Shown: positions 8,428 to 17,937 of the stretch, piece after piece
Numbering within the stretch: the stretch's first letter is position 1
Layout of the letters: each line of letters starts with the position of its first letter
NCBI GenBank assembly: GCA_013112545.1
Contig: JABFGJ010000007.1
Span: 62,001-126,000, forward strand
Direction: 5' to 3'
From: Bacteroidota bacterium
GTDB lineage: Bacteria > Bacteroidota > Bacteroidia > Flavobacteriales_E > Vicingaceae
Length of the DNA: 64,000 nt
Translations under genes and position numbers: made by a program
Notes under the pieces: generated by a model
Told to the model about the DNA's origin: nothing
Databases searched by the model: none
What the model saw: the letters and a program-made list of their open reading frames with translations, nothing else

Positions 8428-10548
8428 ATGAAGAAAATTATTTCCCTTGTTTTAATCTCAGTTTTTAGTATTTCCATAAGCATTGCCAAAGAAGGCATGT
8501 GGTTGCCTATGTTGCTCAAAAGTTTGAATGAGAGCGATATGCAAAGCATGGGTTTAAAATTATCTGCAGAAGATATTTACAGTGTTAATCAGTCGAGCTT
8601 AAAGGATGCTATTGTTTCATTTGGAGGTTTTTGCACTGGCGAAGTGATTTCAGATCAGGGATTAATTTTAACCAATCACCATTGTGGATATGGACAAATT
8701 CAGTCGCATAGCTCTGTTGAAAACGATTACCTGACTAATGGATATTGGGCGATGACCAACAAAGAGGAATTGCAAAACCCAGGATTAACTGCCACTTTTA
8801 TTGTGCGTATGGAAGATGTAACTGATGTTGTTTTAGAAGGCATAGAACCAACCATGACTGATGCTGACCAACAAAAAATGATTTCCGAGAAAATTAAAAT
8901 ACTTACGAAAGAAGCAACAGAGGGAACTCATTATGAGGCCTACGTAAAACCTTTCTTTTATGGAAATGAATACTACATGTTCATTACTGAAACTTTTAAA
9001 GACATCCGTTTAGTGGGTGCACCTCCTTCTTCTATTGGAAAATTTGGCGGCGATACAGATAACTGGATGTGGCCTAGGCATACAGGAGATTTTTCCATGT
9101 TTCGAATTTATGCCAACAAAGACAATAAACCTGCTGAATATAGCGAAGACAATGTGCCATTTAAACCTAGAAACTTTTTACCCATTTCTATGAATGGCAT
9201 TCGAAAAGGAGATTTTACAATGGTTTTTGGTTTTCCAGGTAGAACTCAAGAGTATTTAACCAGTTATGCCATCTCTCAAATTAAAAATGAAATCAATCCA
9301 AAACAAATTGAAATTAGAAGAATCGCTTTGGATATTATGGATAAGCACATGAAGGCAGATGCTAAAGTTCGAATTCAGTATGCTTCAAAATATGCAAGCA
9401 TTGCCAATTATTGGAAAAAATGGATAGGAGAAAACAATGGTTTGGAAAAAGCAGGTGCAATTGACAAGAAAAGAGAGCAAGAGAAAGCCTTTATGGAAGC
9501 AACAGCTGGCAATACCTCTTTTGAGGATTTAATGAATCAATTTAGACATCGATACAAAACAATAGAGCCTTATGCCATTGCAAGGAGCTATTTTATTGAA
9601 ATTCCTTACCGTAAAATAGAATTATTCTCGATTGCAGCAGCCTTTAGAGGAGTTTTAGAAGCAGAAGATGTTAGTCAAGAGAAAATTGATGCATTAAAAA
9701 AGAGCGTAGAAAAACACTTTAAAGATTATGATTCGGATACTGATTTAGAATTGGCTATTGCGCTATTGGCAAAATATAAAGCTGATTTAGATTCCAAATT
9801 TGTTCCCAATTTTTACAGTAAAATTGGATCGAATGATGCTGCCTTTTATCAAAAAATATATCAAAAATCGCTCTTTAATTCTAAAGAAAAGCTATTGGCC
9901 ATGTTAAACAACTTTTCAAGTTCAAGTGCTAAAAAACTAAAAAAAGATATGGCTTATCAAATGATGACTCAGTTCTTTCAGATATACAATGACGCTATTA
10001 GACCCGAGTATTCGAGATTGAATAATGAGATAGATTCTTTGAGTAAAATTTATGTGAAAGGATTAAGAGATTTTGTTCCAGGAAAGTATTATCCAGATGC
10101 CAATTCAACTTTGAGATTAGCTTATGGGCAAGTAGATAATTACAAACCAAGAGATGCTGTAAAATATGATTACTTTACTGACACTGAAGGGATTTTAGAA
10201 AAATATAACCCCGAACATGTCGATTTTGATTTACCTGAGAAATTGGTTGACTTAATTGAAAAGAAAGACTATGGACAATATGCTGACGATGATGGATATA
10301 TGCATGTTTGTTTTACGGCTTCTAATCATACTACTGGAGGAAACTCTGGAAGCCCAGTAATAAATGGAAAAGGAGAGTTGATTGGACTTAATTTTGACAG
10401 AAACTGGGAAGGAACGATGAGTGATATTAACTACGATGTGGAGCAATGTAGAAACATTGCGGTTGACATTCGATATGTCTTATTTATCGTTGACAAATTT
10501 GCAGGTGCAGGCCATTTAGTGAAAGAAATGAAATTAGTAAAAGACTAA
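8428..10548 (+). CDS. dpp11: S46 dipeptidyl-peptidase 11 (Asp/Glu-specific)
   Basis: A 706-aa periplasmic serine peptidase releasing dipeptides with Asp or Glu at P1. The start is the ATG at 8428, because the signal peptide (KKIISLVLISVFSISISIA) follows it directly; an upstream in-frame TTG at 8395 is ignored. The chymotrypsin-like triad is visible as His85 in TNHHCGYG, Asp221 in WPRHTGDF, and Ser640 in GGNSGSPV. The S1 determinant 18 residues after the Ser is Arg658 (LNFDRNWEG), as in DPP11; DPP7 has Gly there. The C-terminal DIRYVLFIVDKFAGAG is also DPP11-like. The amn gene starts 1 bp after the stop codon, so the two are probably co-transcribed. Confidence 0.93.
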   Translation: MKKIISLVLISVFSISISIAKEGMWLPMLLKSLNESDMQSMGLKLSAEDIYSVNQSSLKDAIVSFGGFCTGEVISDQGLILTNHHCGYGQIQSHSSVENDYLTNGYWAMTNKEELQNPGLTATFIVRMEDVTDVVLEGIEPTMTDADQQKMISEKIKILTKEATEGTHYEAYVKPFFYGNEYYMFITETFKDIRLVGAPPSSIGKFGGDTDNWMWPRHTGDFSMFRIYANKDNKPAEYSEDNVPFKPRNFLPISMNGIRKGDFTMVFGFPGRTQEYLTSYAISQIKNEINPKQIEIRRIALDIMDKHMKADAKVRIQYASKYASIANYWKKWIGENNGLEKAGAIDKKREQEKAFMEATAGNTSFEDLMNQFRHRYKTIEPYAIARSYFIEIPYRKIELFSIAAAFRGVLEAEDVSQEKIDALKKSVEKHFKDYDSDTDLELAIALLAKYKADLDSKFVPNFYSKIGSNDAAFYQKIYQKSLFNSKEKLLAMLNNFSSSSAKKLKKDMAYQMMTQFFQIYNDAIRPEYSRLNNEIDSLSKIYVKGLRDFVPGKYYPDANSTLRLAYGQVDNYKPRDAVKYDYFTDTEGILEKYNPEHVDFDLPEKLVDLIEKKDYGQYADDDGYMHVCFTASNHTTGGNSGSPVINGKGELIGLNFDRNWEGTMSDINYDVEQCRNIAVDIRYVLFIVDKFAGAGHLVKEMKLVKD

Positions 10549-10549
10549 T

Positions 10550-11329
10550 ATGAAAACAAAGCAAGAGATTGTTTTAAATTGGTTGCCACGATACACTGGC
10601 ACTCCACTTGACGCCTTTGGCGAATATATTTTATTGACCAATTTTGCCAATTATTTAACCATGTTTTCTGAAGAATTTGGTGTAGAAATTATTGGGAAAG
10701 ATTATCCAATGCAAACTGCAACAGCCAACGGAATTACAATCATCAATTTTGGAATGGGAAGTGCGATGGCTGCAACTGTTATGGATTTGCTTTCAGCAAT
10801 AAAACCAAAAGCAGTTCTATTTTTAGGAAAATGTGGAGGTTTGAAAAAGAAAACCCAAATAGGCGATTTAATTTTACCGATTGCAGCAATTAGAGGGGAT
10901 GGAACTAGCGATGATTATTTGCCACCTGAAGTTCCTGCATTACCTTCATTCCGTTTACAACGCTCCGTTTCTTCTATGATTAAAAAACATGAAATGGACT
11001 ATTGGACTGGCACAGTTTATACCACCAACAGACGCGTATGGGAGCATGATGAAGAGTTTAAAGAATATTTGAGAGAAATAAGAGCAATGGCTGTGGATAT
11101 GGAAACCGCAACCATTTTTTCGGTTGGTTTTGTCAATGGTATTCCACATGGGGCATTGCTTTTAGTTTCTGATAACCCAATGATTCCAGAAGGAGTAAAA
11201 ACCTATGAGAGCGATAAAAAAGTGACTTCAAGTTTTGTCAATCATCACCTTCAAATAGGAATAGATTCGCTATTGGAGCTTAAAGATTCTGGAGAGTCTG
11301 TGAAGCACTTGAGATATGGTGAAGATTAA
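10550..11329 (+). CDS. amn: AMP nucleosidase
   Basis: A 259-aa enzyme of the nucleoside phosphorylase fold that hydrolyses AMP to adenine and ribose-5-phosphate. The short Bacteroidota form lacks the N-terminal domain of the E. coli protein. Typical pieces are NFGMGSAMAATVMDLL (phosphate-loop region), VLFLGKCGGLKKKTQIGDL, and AVDMETATIFSVGF, whose Glu binds the ribose; the late SDNPM motif carries the catalytic Asp. It follows dpp11 with 1 bp between stop and start. Adenine made here could feed the adenine deaminase encoded at 31175-32197. A weak hairpin with a short T run follows at 11360-11388. Confidence 0.93.
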   Translation: MKTKQEIVLNWLPRYTGTPLDAFGEYILLTNFANYLTMFSEEFGVEIIGKDYPMQTATANGITIINFGMGSAMAATVMDLLSAIKPKAVLFLGKCGGLKKKTQIGDLILPIAAIRGDGTSDDYLPPEVPALPSFRLQRSVSSMIKKHEMDYWTGTVYTTNRRVWEHDEEFKEYLREIRAMAVDMETATIFSVGFVNGIPHGALLLVSDNPMIPEGVKTYESDKKVTSSFVNHHLQIGIDSLLELKDSGESVKHLRYGED

Positions 11330-11359
11330 TTGCTAAACTAAATTCAACTTAATTATCAG

Positions 11360-11388
11360 AAACTTGTATTTTTATCAATGCAAGTTTT
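11360..11388 (+). terminator. Weak terminator after amn
   Basis: AAACTTG (11360-11366) pairs with CAAGTTT (11381-11387) around a 14-nt loop and runs into TTTT. It lies 30 bp after the amn stop and ahead of the TPR gene. The stem is short and AT-rich, so this is tentative. Confidence 0.35.
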
Positions 11389-11413
11389 AAAAACCTAAAC
11401 ACACCCCATATTG

Positions 11414-13111
11414 GTGAAACGCTATATTTTAATCCTGTTTTCTTTTTTTTGCTTAGGGTTGAATGCGCAAATTTTAAATAGCGACGAATTATACGAAAAG
11501 GCTGAAGAGTTTCGCGATTCCAGCTTCATTCTTGCCGACAGTTTAATCAACAAGGCAATAGAAAATTTTAAGTCAAATACTAAAGAAAAATCAAAATATA
11601 ACCTTGGAGCATTACATTACTTTGCTGCAAAAATAAATGCTGAAGTTGGCTTTTTTGAAGAAGCAGAAATTCATTTTAAGGTAGCTATTGCGGAAGTTGA
11701 GAAAGAGAAAGAGAAAGATACCTCGAAATTAGCAGCCTACTACATGCGAATGGCTGAAAATTCCATGGATAAAAATGAGCAAGATAAAAGCATAGTATAT
11801 GGTTTAGAAGCCATCGATTTAGCCGAAAAGATAAATGATACCTTACTACTAGGTGACCTAATGGCCGGATTGGCTGAAATTTATCGCTTAAGTAGGAATG
11901 ATAATTTATCATTGAAGTATAATAGAATTGCTTTGCAACTTTTAAGAAAAAAAGGGGGTGCCAATTCTTTAGCCCGAGTTTACAATAATTTAAGTACTGT
12001 TTTGGGTAAAATGGGCAATAACCATGAAGCTATTGATTCACTTAAAAAAGCGCTTACATTTTTAAATGAAGAGCATTATTTTGGGAAAGCAAAGTTGAAT
12101 TCGAATATCGCATATTGTTATCGCAATCTTGGGTTATATGATAGTGCCTTGTTTTACAATAGAGTATCCATCAAATATAAAAAATTGGCCAATGATGAAA
12201 TTGGTTTATCTTACAGTTTAGACGCCATTGGAAGAGCATATTTAGGTTTGGGAAATTTGGATTCGGCCGAAAGTTATGTGCTTAGGGCTAGGGAAATAGC
12301 TGTTAGGTTTAAAAAAATGTATAAGATAAAAGACATTACGGAACACTTGGTAGATGTTTATGCTGCGAAGAAAGATTTTGAGAAAGCATACCTATACATG
12401 GATACAGTAATGTTTTATGATGATTCTATCTATAATGAAGAAATAAGAGAATCAGCTGAACTTTATCAACGAAAATATGATTTGAACAAGAAAGAGCAAG
12501 AAATAGCCAAGCTTAAATCAGAACAAAAAATTAGTGAGGCGGAACAAAAATCTTTCTGGTGGATGTTTGTAAGTGTACTGGCTGTGTTACTCTTTATTAC
12601 CTCCTATATTTTCATGTTGTTTAAAAGAAAAGAACAAGCAAATAAAATGATAGAGCTAGATTTCCAAAATAGCCAAAAGGAAAACGAGCGAAACAAAGCC
12701 GAATTAAACCATTTTGCAAAAGATTTAATGCTAAAAAATAAGCAGCTAATCCACTTAAGTAAGCAGCTTGAAGAAAATAAGCTTGAATTGGAGAAATTAG
12801 AAGCCAAGAAATCTGAAAGGATTGATAAGTTATCTGATATTAAGATTCTTACCAAAGAAGATTGGACGCGATTTAAAAATTTGTTCGATAAGGTTTATCC
12901 GCATTTTTTTGAAAAGTTAAATCGTTCTGAATATAATTTCACCAAAGGTGAAAAACGACTCATGGCTTTAACGAAGTTGAATATGGATACCCAAGAGTTG
13001 GCAGATACCTTGGGAATATCAGCTGAAAGTGTCACAAAATCTAGATTTCGATTGAAAAAGAAACTTAATCTAACTTCAGGAGACTTAGACCATTTTATAC
13101 ATCAGCTTTGA
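11414..13111 (+). CDS. TPR-repeat membrane signalling protein with C-terminal HTH
   Basis: About 565 aa. A signal sequence (VKRYILILFSFFCLGLNA) is followed by seven or eight TPR-like helix pairs up to about residue 340, including YNNLSTVLGKMGNNHEAIDS and SLDAIGRAYLGLGNLDSAES. One membrane helix lies near residues 380-402 (WWMFVSVLAVLLFITSYIFM). A coiled coil covers about 405-475, and a C-terminal HTH follows (GEKRLMALTKLNMDTQELAD, then LGISAESVTKSRFRLKKKL). This layout is that of the SusR-like or LuxR-like sensor-regulators of Bacteroidota: a periplasmic TPR sensor and a cytoplasmic DNA-binding domain. The start is TTG 11411 or GTG 11414; GTG puts a Lys-Arg pair directly before the hydrophobic core. 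It stands alone, so its targets are unknown. Confidence 0.82.
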   Translation: MKRYILILFSFFCLGLNAQILNSDELYEKAEEFRDSSFILADSLINKAIENFKSNTKEKSKYNLGALHYFAAKINAEVGFFEEAEIHFKVAIAEVEKEKEKDTSKLAAYYMRMAENSMDKNEQDKSIVYGLEAIDLAEKINDTLLLGDLMAGLAEIYRLSRNDNLSLKYNRIALQLLRKKGGANSLARVYNNLSTVLGKMGNNHEAIDSLKKALTFLNEEHYFGKAKLNSNIAYCYRNLGLYDSALFYNRVSIKYKKLANDEIGLSYSLDAIGRAYLGLGNLDSAESYVLRAREIAVRFKKMYKIKDITEHLVDVYAAKKDFEKAYLYMDTVMFYDDSIYNEEIRESAELYQRKYDLNKKEQEIAKLKSEQKISEAEQKSFWWMFVSVLAVLLFITSYIFMLFKRKEQANKMIELDFQNSQKENERNKAELNHFAKDLMLKNKQLIHLSKQLEENKLELEKLEAKKSERIDKLSDIKILTKEDWTRFKNLFDKVYPHFFEKLNRSEYNFTKGEKRLMALTKLNMDTQELADTLGISAESVTKSRFRLKKKLNLTSGDLDHFIHQL

Positions 13112-13138
13112 TTACTTATACTAAAGAATTCTTTTAGC

Positions 13139-14086
13139 TTATTCTATTATTCCTAAATGAAACAAGGCGTCACCTTGATTGATTACTGGAGCATTGCTAT
13201 GCCCAATTATAATTCCATCTCGAGGAGCTTTAATTTTAGTTAGAAAATTCCCAAATGGATCTACAATTTTGCCAATTATTTCTTTGTTTTTTACTTGCTC
13301 ACCAGATTTGACAAGAGAATGAAAAAGTCCAGAGTTTTTTGCTCGAATCCATAAACTGTTTTTACAATGAACGGTTTCTGTGTTTTTTCTGTTGTATTCT
13401 ATCATTTCAAAATGATTCAAAACTTTTTTAGCTCCTCGAATTCCATTTTCAATCACATCTTGGTCAAAACGCATAGATTCGCCACCTTCATAAACTACAA
13501 TGGATTTGCCCATTTTAAAGGCTTCTTTTCGTATTGATTTATCAATAAGTTTAGACTCCAAACTTATAGGCGCATTAAAAGCTTTTGCAATCTCTCTCGC
13601 TTTTAAATCATTTGGAGCAAAGCGAGTTTGTGGAAAATTGTATCGATTGGCTCCTCCAGTATGAAAGTCTATCCCAAAGTCAATTTCTTTTAAAACAGTA
13701 TGTGTTAAATAATGTGCAACTCTTGCAGCCAATGAGCCAGTACTATTTCCAGGAAAACTCCGATTGATATCCTTACCATCTGGCACTTCTCTTGAGAAAT
13801 TTAAAAAACCATAGATATTCATAATCGGAATGGCGATTACTGTTCCTTTTTGGAGCTTGTCAAATACTTTTTGATCGATTAAACGACGCACAATTTCTAT
13901 ACCGTCAACTTCGTCGCCATGTAACCCTCCACTTAATAAAACCACAGGGCCTGGGTTTATACTTCTATAAACATAAATTGGTAAATCAATTTGAGTGCCT
14001 GAAGCTAATCGGGCAATATTTAAATTGACGATGGCTTTCTCTCCAGCTTGAATTACTTGGTTGTTAATGCTTAAAATCTTTCTCAT
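13139..14086 (-). CDS. Succinylglutamate desuccinylase/aspartoacylase-family M14 hydrolase
   Basis: A 315-aa zinc hydrolase of the AstE/AspA branch of M14. Zinc-site motifs are clear: GGLHGDEVDGIE (His and Glu, about residues 53-64), the RSFPG loop near 129 and the IDFHTGGANRYNFP His near 160. YEGGES near 220 holds the likely catalytic Glu. The last 80 residues form a beta-rich tail like a barrel-sandwich domain (SGEQVKNKEIIGKIVDPFG). Family enzymes remove an acyl or acidic residue from an amino group. It is the third gene of a minus-strand operon after a RimB-like protease and a RimK-like glutamate ligase (11 bp apart), so it may trim glutamate tails that RimK adds; that role is inference. 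Confidence 0.85.
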   Translation of the reverse strand: MRKILSINNQVIQAGEKAIVNLNIARLASGTQIDLPIYVYRSINPGPVVLLSGGLHGDEVDGIEIVRRLIDQKVFDKLQKGTVIAIPIMNIYGFLNFSREVPDGKDINRSFPGNSTGSLAARVAHYLTHTVLKEIDFGIDFHTGGANRYNFPQTRFAPNDLKAREIAKAFNAPISLESKLIDKSIRKEAFKMGKSIVVYEGGESMRFDQDVIENGIRGAKKVLNHFEMIEYNRKNTETVHCKNSLWIRAKNSGLFHSLVKSGEQVKNKEIIGKIVDPFGNFLTKIKAPRDGIIIGHSNAPVINQGDALFHLGIIE

Positions 14087-14097
14087 TTTAATTTGAA

Positions 14098-15006
14098 TTA
14101 TACACCAACCTTATCTTTTAATTTTGCTTTTTTGCCTGCACTATTTTCGCAATAGCTTATAATTTTTGCTGCAATATTTACTCTGGTTGACTTTTCAATT
14201 CCTTCTAATCCTGGTGAAGAATTGACTTCTAAAATTAAAGGACCTCTAGAAGATTGAAGCATGTCAACTCCAGCAATACTTAATCCCATAGCATTAGCTG
14301 CCTTTACAGCAGCGGCACTTTCGCTGCGTTTTAGCTTTATCATCGTACTCGACCCTCCACGATGCAAATTCGATCTAAATTCGCCTTCTTTTCCTTGTCT
14401 TTTCATGGCTCCAACTACTTTACCATCAACCACAAATGCACGAATATCAGCACCCCCTGCTTCTTTTATAAATTCTTGTACAAGTATGTTTGTATCCATG
14501 CCCATAAAAGCTTCAATTACTGATTTTGCTGCTTTTTGAGTTTCCGCCAATACAACTCCTAAACCTTGAGTTCCTTCCAATAATTTGATGATTAAAGGTG
14601 CACCTCCAACGGTTCGTATCAAGTGTGGAATATCTTTTGGGCTTCTGGCAAAAGCCGTTTTAGGAATACCCAGATGTTCTCTAGACATAATTTGGATGCT
14701 GCGTAGTTTGTCTCTAGAACGAGTTAATGCCACAGATTTTACAGTTGAAAAAACTTTCATCATTTCAAATTGGCGAACTATGGCAGCACCATAAAAAGTA
14801 ACAGAAGCACCTATTCTTGGAATTACTGCATTGTATCCTTCAATTTTCTCATTATCATAATAAAGGGCTGGCTCTCTACTTTCTGTGACAATATAACATT
14901 TAGTGTGGTCAAAAACTCGGACTTCATGGCCTCTTGCTTTGGCTTCTTGAACTAATCTTTTGGTGGAATATAAATTTGGATTTCTTGATAATATTGCGAT
15001 TTTCAT
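14098..15006 (-). CDS. rimK: RimK-family alpha-L-glutamate ligase
   Basis: A 302-aa ATP-grasp ligase. RimK adds glutamates to the C terminus of ribosomal protein S6. Length and motifs fit: an N-terminal Rossmann-like region ([20 protein letters not shown]), then ATP-grasp elements [19 protein letters not shown] (residues about 140-160), [20 protein letters not shown] (about 180-200), and the Mg-binding end [20 protein letters not shown]. The gene lies 4 bp after the zinc protease gene and 11 bp before the aspartoacylase-like gene. Whether S6 is the substrate here cannot be seen. Confidence 0.92.
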   Translation of the reverse strand: MKIAILSRNPNLYSTKRLVQEAKARGHEVRVFDHTKCYIVTESREPALYYDNEKIEGYNAVIPRIGASVTFYGAAIVRQFEMMKVFSTVKSVALTRSRDKLRSIQIMSREHLGIPKTAFARSPKDIPHLIRTVGGAPLIIKLLEGTQGLGVVLAETQKAAKSVIEAFMGMDTNILVQEFIKEAGGADIRAFVVDGKVVGAMKRQGKEGEFRSNLHRGGSSTMIKLKRSESAAAVKAANAMGLSIAGVDMLQSSRGPLILEVNSSPGLEGIEKSTRVNIAAKIISYCENSAGKKAKLKDKVGV

Positions 15007-15010
15007 TGTT

Positions 15011-15445
15011 TTATTTTACTAGATTTTTTTGAGAAACATCAACTAAAAAGCCGTTCTTTAATACTTTTCGACCAATCAAAACTGGATATTTCATTTTACC
15101 TCGGTCAGTTAAGCTGACATCTGTTTTTCTTTTTTTGCCACCCAATTGGATGACGGTTTTTATAATATAACGTTTTTCTTTTCTACCATTGCTGCTTTTC
15201 ACTACTTTGCGGAAAAAGTTTTTTGTTCGAATAACTAAACCGACATATTTTTCATCACTGGGATCCAATACTTCAAAGTTTAAATATTCTACTCCATCTT
15301 TTTCTTCTACCCAAATTCGATGCGAATGTATAGCTGTAGAATAAGCTCCAGTATCAATTTTGGCCTCTATATCAAGAATTCCCAATTCTGGAAAATCGAC
15401 TTTTTCAACACGGCCAACAATGGTTTTATCTCTTTTAATATTCAA
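15011..15445 (-). CDS. RimB-like ATP-dependent zinc protease family protein
   Basis: A 144-aa retropepsin-like protein (PF05618 family). The catalytic Asp motif is [14 protein letters not shown] (about residues 29-42), corresponding to the DTGA/DTGS of aspartyl proteases despite the historical 'zinc protease' name. The end ([20 protein letters not shown]) is also typical. In Pseudomonas the RimB member acts together with RimK on glutamylated S6. Here it is the first gene of the operon, 4 bp before rimK. It has no signal peptide and is expected to be cytoplasmic. Confidence 0.85.
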   Translation of the reverse strand: MNIKRDKTIVGRVEKVDFPELGILDIEAKIDTGAYSTAIHSHRIWVEEKDGVEYLNFEVLDPSDEKYVGLVIRTKNFFRKVVKSSNGRKEKRYIIKTVIQLGGKKRKTDVSLTDRGKMKYPVLIGRKVLKNGFLVDVSQKNLVK

Positions 15446-15538
15446 ATTTTAATTTGATTCAAGGTTAATAAAATTAGGTTTGATAGGAGTTAAAAATGCA
15501 TTAAATTCACAACTTGTAAAAAATAAAATTGCTAAAAA

Positions 15539-17221
15539 ATGGCTGACGATAAGAAGATTATTTTTTCCATGGTAAATGTCACTAAATCATTGCCTTCTGG
15601 GAAACCAATTTTAAAAAATATTTATTTGTCTTTTTTCTACGGTGCGAAAATCGGAATAATTGGACTAAATGGTTCAGGAAAATCGACTTTAATGAGAATT
15701 ATTGCTGGAGAAGAGCAATCTTATCAAGGTGATGTTGTCTTTTCACCTGGTTATACGGTGGGAATGTTATCGCAAGAACCAAAATTAGACGAAACAAAAA
15801 CGGTTAAAGAAATAGTAGAAGAAGGAGCAGCTGAAACAGTAGCTGTTTTAAAGGCTTATGAAGCTGTAAACGAAAAATTTGGCGACCCCGAAGTGTTAGA
15901 GAATCCAGATAAAATGGAGGCTTTAATGAAAGAGCAAGAAAAATTGCAAGAGCAAATCGACGCATTAGATGCTTGGGACTTAGACAACCGTTTGAATCGT
16001 GCAATGGACGCTTTAAGGTGCCCAGATCCGGAAGCATCAGTGGCCAATTTGTCTGGTGGAGAGAGAAGACGAGTTGCTTTGTGTCGCTTGCTATTGAAAG
16101 AACCAGATATTTTATTACTCGATGAGCCAACCAACCATTTAGATGCCGAATCAGTGTATTGGTTAGAACAGCATTTGCAGCAATATAAGGGTACTGTGAT
16201 AGCTGTAACTCACGATAGGTATTTCTTAGACAATGTAGCTGGCTGGATTTTAGAATTAGATCGAGGAGAGGGGATTCCTTATCAAGGCAATTACACTTCT
16301 TGGCTAGAACAAAAATCGAAAAGACTGAAACAAGAAGAAAAACAAGAAAGCAAACGAAGAAAGAATTTAGAAAAAGAGTTGGAGTGGTCTAGAATGTCAC
16401 CCAAAGCTAGAAGAACAAAATCGAAAGCTAGGTTGAGCAACTATGATAAATTGTTGAGCGAAGGAGGAAAAGAAGAATTACAAACCCTAGAAATACCAAT
16501 TCCAAGTGGGCCAAGATTAGGAAATGAAGTAATTGAAGCCATAGATGTAGCTAAAGGGTACGGCGATAGATTGCTTTATGAAGGATTAAACTTTAAATTA
16601 CCTCCGGCTGGCATTGTTGGTGTAATTGGACCAAACGGAGCTGGTAAAACAACATTGTTTAGAATGATAATGGGCGAAGAAACACCGGACAAAGGAGAGT
16701 TTAAGGTAGGTTCTACGGTTAAGATTGGCTATGTTGACCAAAGTCATAAGGAACTTGACCCACAGAAAACGGTTTACGATGTTGTTTCTGGTGGCACTGA
16801 ACAAATTGAAATTGGAGGTAAATTAATTAACTCTAGAGCATACTTATCTCGCTTTAACTTTGCAGGAGGAGATCAGAATAAAAAGGTTGGGGTTTTATCT
16901 GGTGGAGAAAGAAACCGTTTGCATTTGGCCATGACCTTGAAAACAGAAGCCAATGTTTTATTACTCGATGAGCCAACCAACGATATTGATGTGAATACTT
17001 TAAGAGCCTTAGAAGAAGGTATCGAAAATTTTGCAGGATGTGCCGTTGTAATTTCTCACGATAGATGGTTTTTAGATCGAATTTGTACCCATATTTTGGC
17101 CTTTGAAGGCGATTCTCAGGTGTATTTCTTTGAAGGTGATTTTTCGGAATATGAAGAAAATAGAAGAAAACGATTGGGGAATGAACCTAAGAAGTTTAAA
17201 TATAGAAAGCTGGTAAAGTAG
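15539..17221 (+). CDS. ettA: Energy-dependent translational throttle protein EttA (ABC-F)
   Basis: A 560-aa ABC-F ATPase that binds the ribosomal E site and gates the first elongation step according to the ATP/ADP ratio. Two ABC cassettes are complete: Walker A GLNGSGKST (about 42) and GPNGAGKTT (about 363), signatures LSGGERRR and LSGGERNR, and two DEPTN Walker B motifs. Between them lies the charged coiled coil (EQKSKRLKQEEKQESKRRKN) of the P-site tRNA-interaction motif. Length matches EttA (about 555 aa). There is no membrane domain. The 107-108-bp tandem array begins 15 bp after the stop. Confidence 0.95.
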   Translation: MADDKKIIFSMVNVTKSLPSGKPILKNIYLSFFYGAKIGIIGLNGSGKSTLMRIIAGEEQSYQGDVVFSPGYTVGMLSQEPKLDETKTVKEIVEEGAAETVAVLKAYEAVNEKFGDPEVLENPDKMEALMKEQEKLQEQIDALDAWDLDNRLNRAMDALRCPDPEASVANLSGGERRRVALCRLLLKEPDILLLDEPTNHLDAESVYWLEQHLQQYKGTVIAVTHDRYFLDNVAGWILELDRGEGIPYQGNYTSWLEQKSKRLKQEEKQESKRRKNLEKELEWSRMSPKARRTKSKARLSNYDKLLSEGGKEELQTLEIPIPSGPRLGNEVIEAIDVAKGYGDRLLYEGLNFKLPPAGIVGVIGPNGAGKTTLFRMIMGEETPDKGEFKVGSTVKIGYVDQSHKELDPQKTVYDVVSGGTEQIEIGGKLINSRAYLSRFNFAGGDQNKKVGVLSGGERNRLHLAMTLKTEANVLLLDEPTNDIDVNTLRALEEGIENFAGCAVVISHDRWFLDRICTHILAFEGDSQVYFFEGDFSEYEENRRKRLGNEPKKFKYRKLVK

Positions 17222-17235
17222 GAGGGCAATAAATT

Positions 17236-17910
17236 GAATCTGCGAGATTTGCGGGAGAATAGAAAGTTGATTCTGCAGATTACACAGATTAAGGCTGATA
17301 AGATTTAAATGAATGAAATTGTATTAAAGTAAAAAATCTGCGAATATCAGTAAGATTTGCGGGAGAATAGAAAGAAGTATCTGCTGATTACACAGATTAA
17401 GGCTGATAAGATTTAAATGAATGAAATTGTTTTGAAGTAAGTATCTGCGAATATCAGCGAGATTTGCGGGAGAAAAGAAATAAGTTTCTGCTGATTACAC
17501 AGATTAAGGCTGATAAGGTTTAAATGAATGAAATAATATTAAAGTAAATAATCTGCGAATATCAGCGAGATTTGCGGGAGAAAAGAAAGTTGATTCTGCA
17601 GATTACACAGATTAAGGCTGATAAGATTTAAATGAATGAAATAGTATTAAAGTAAAAAATCTGCGAATATCAGCGAGATTTGCGGGAGAAAAGAAATTTG
17701 ATTCTGCAGATTACACAGATTAAGGCTGATAAGATTTAAATGAATGAAATTGTTTTGAAGTAAGTATCTGCGAATATCAGCGAGATTTGCGGGAGAAAAG
17801 AAATTTGATTCTGCTGATTACACAGATTAAGGCTGATAAGATTTAAATGAATGAAATAATATTAAAGTAAATAATCTGCGAATATCAGTGAGATTTGTGG
17901 GAGAAAAGAA
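17236..17910. repeat. Tandem array, six 107-108-bp units with 3-unit higher-order period
   Basis: This 716-bp gap between ettA and the four-helix-bundle gene is almost entirely repeat. The landmark GCGGGAGAA recurs at 17251, 17359, 17466, 17574, 17682 and 17789, with a diverged copy (GTGGGAGAA) at 17897, giving spacings of 108, 107, 108, 108, 107 and 108. Units fall into three types by the stretch before CTGCGAATATCAG: types at units 1 and 4 (TATTAAAGTAAAAA), 2 and 5 (TTTTGAAGTAAGT), and 3 and 6 (ATATTAAAGTAAATA). Units 4-6 therefore look like a copy of units 1-3 (about 323 bp). Each unit contains GGCTGATA and downstream TATCAGC, and also AGATT and AATCT, which can pair into a long hairpin. 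No spacers and no ORF run through it. Confidence 0.92.
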
Positions 17911-17937
17911 AAGATAGAAATTGATTAAAAATAAGAT

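Noticed and set aside
11414-13111. Hybrid two-component system
   Set aside because: No histidine kinase or receiver motifs are present; the architecture is TPR, membrane helix, coiled coil and HTH.
13112-13138. Terminator between the TPR gene and the aspartoacylase-like gene
   Set aside because: CTAAAGAATTCTTTTAG is only an imperfect AT-rich palindrome with no stable stem or T tract.
17236-17910. CRISPR-like array
   Set aside because: Units are contiguous, 107-108 bp long and similar throughout; there are no unique spacers, no 25-40-bp repeats and no cas genes.
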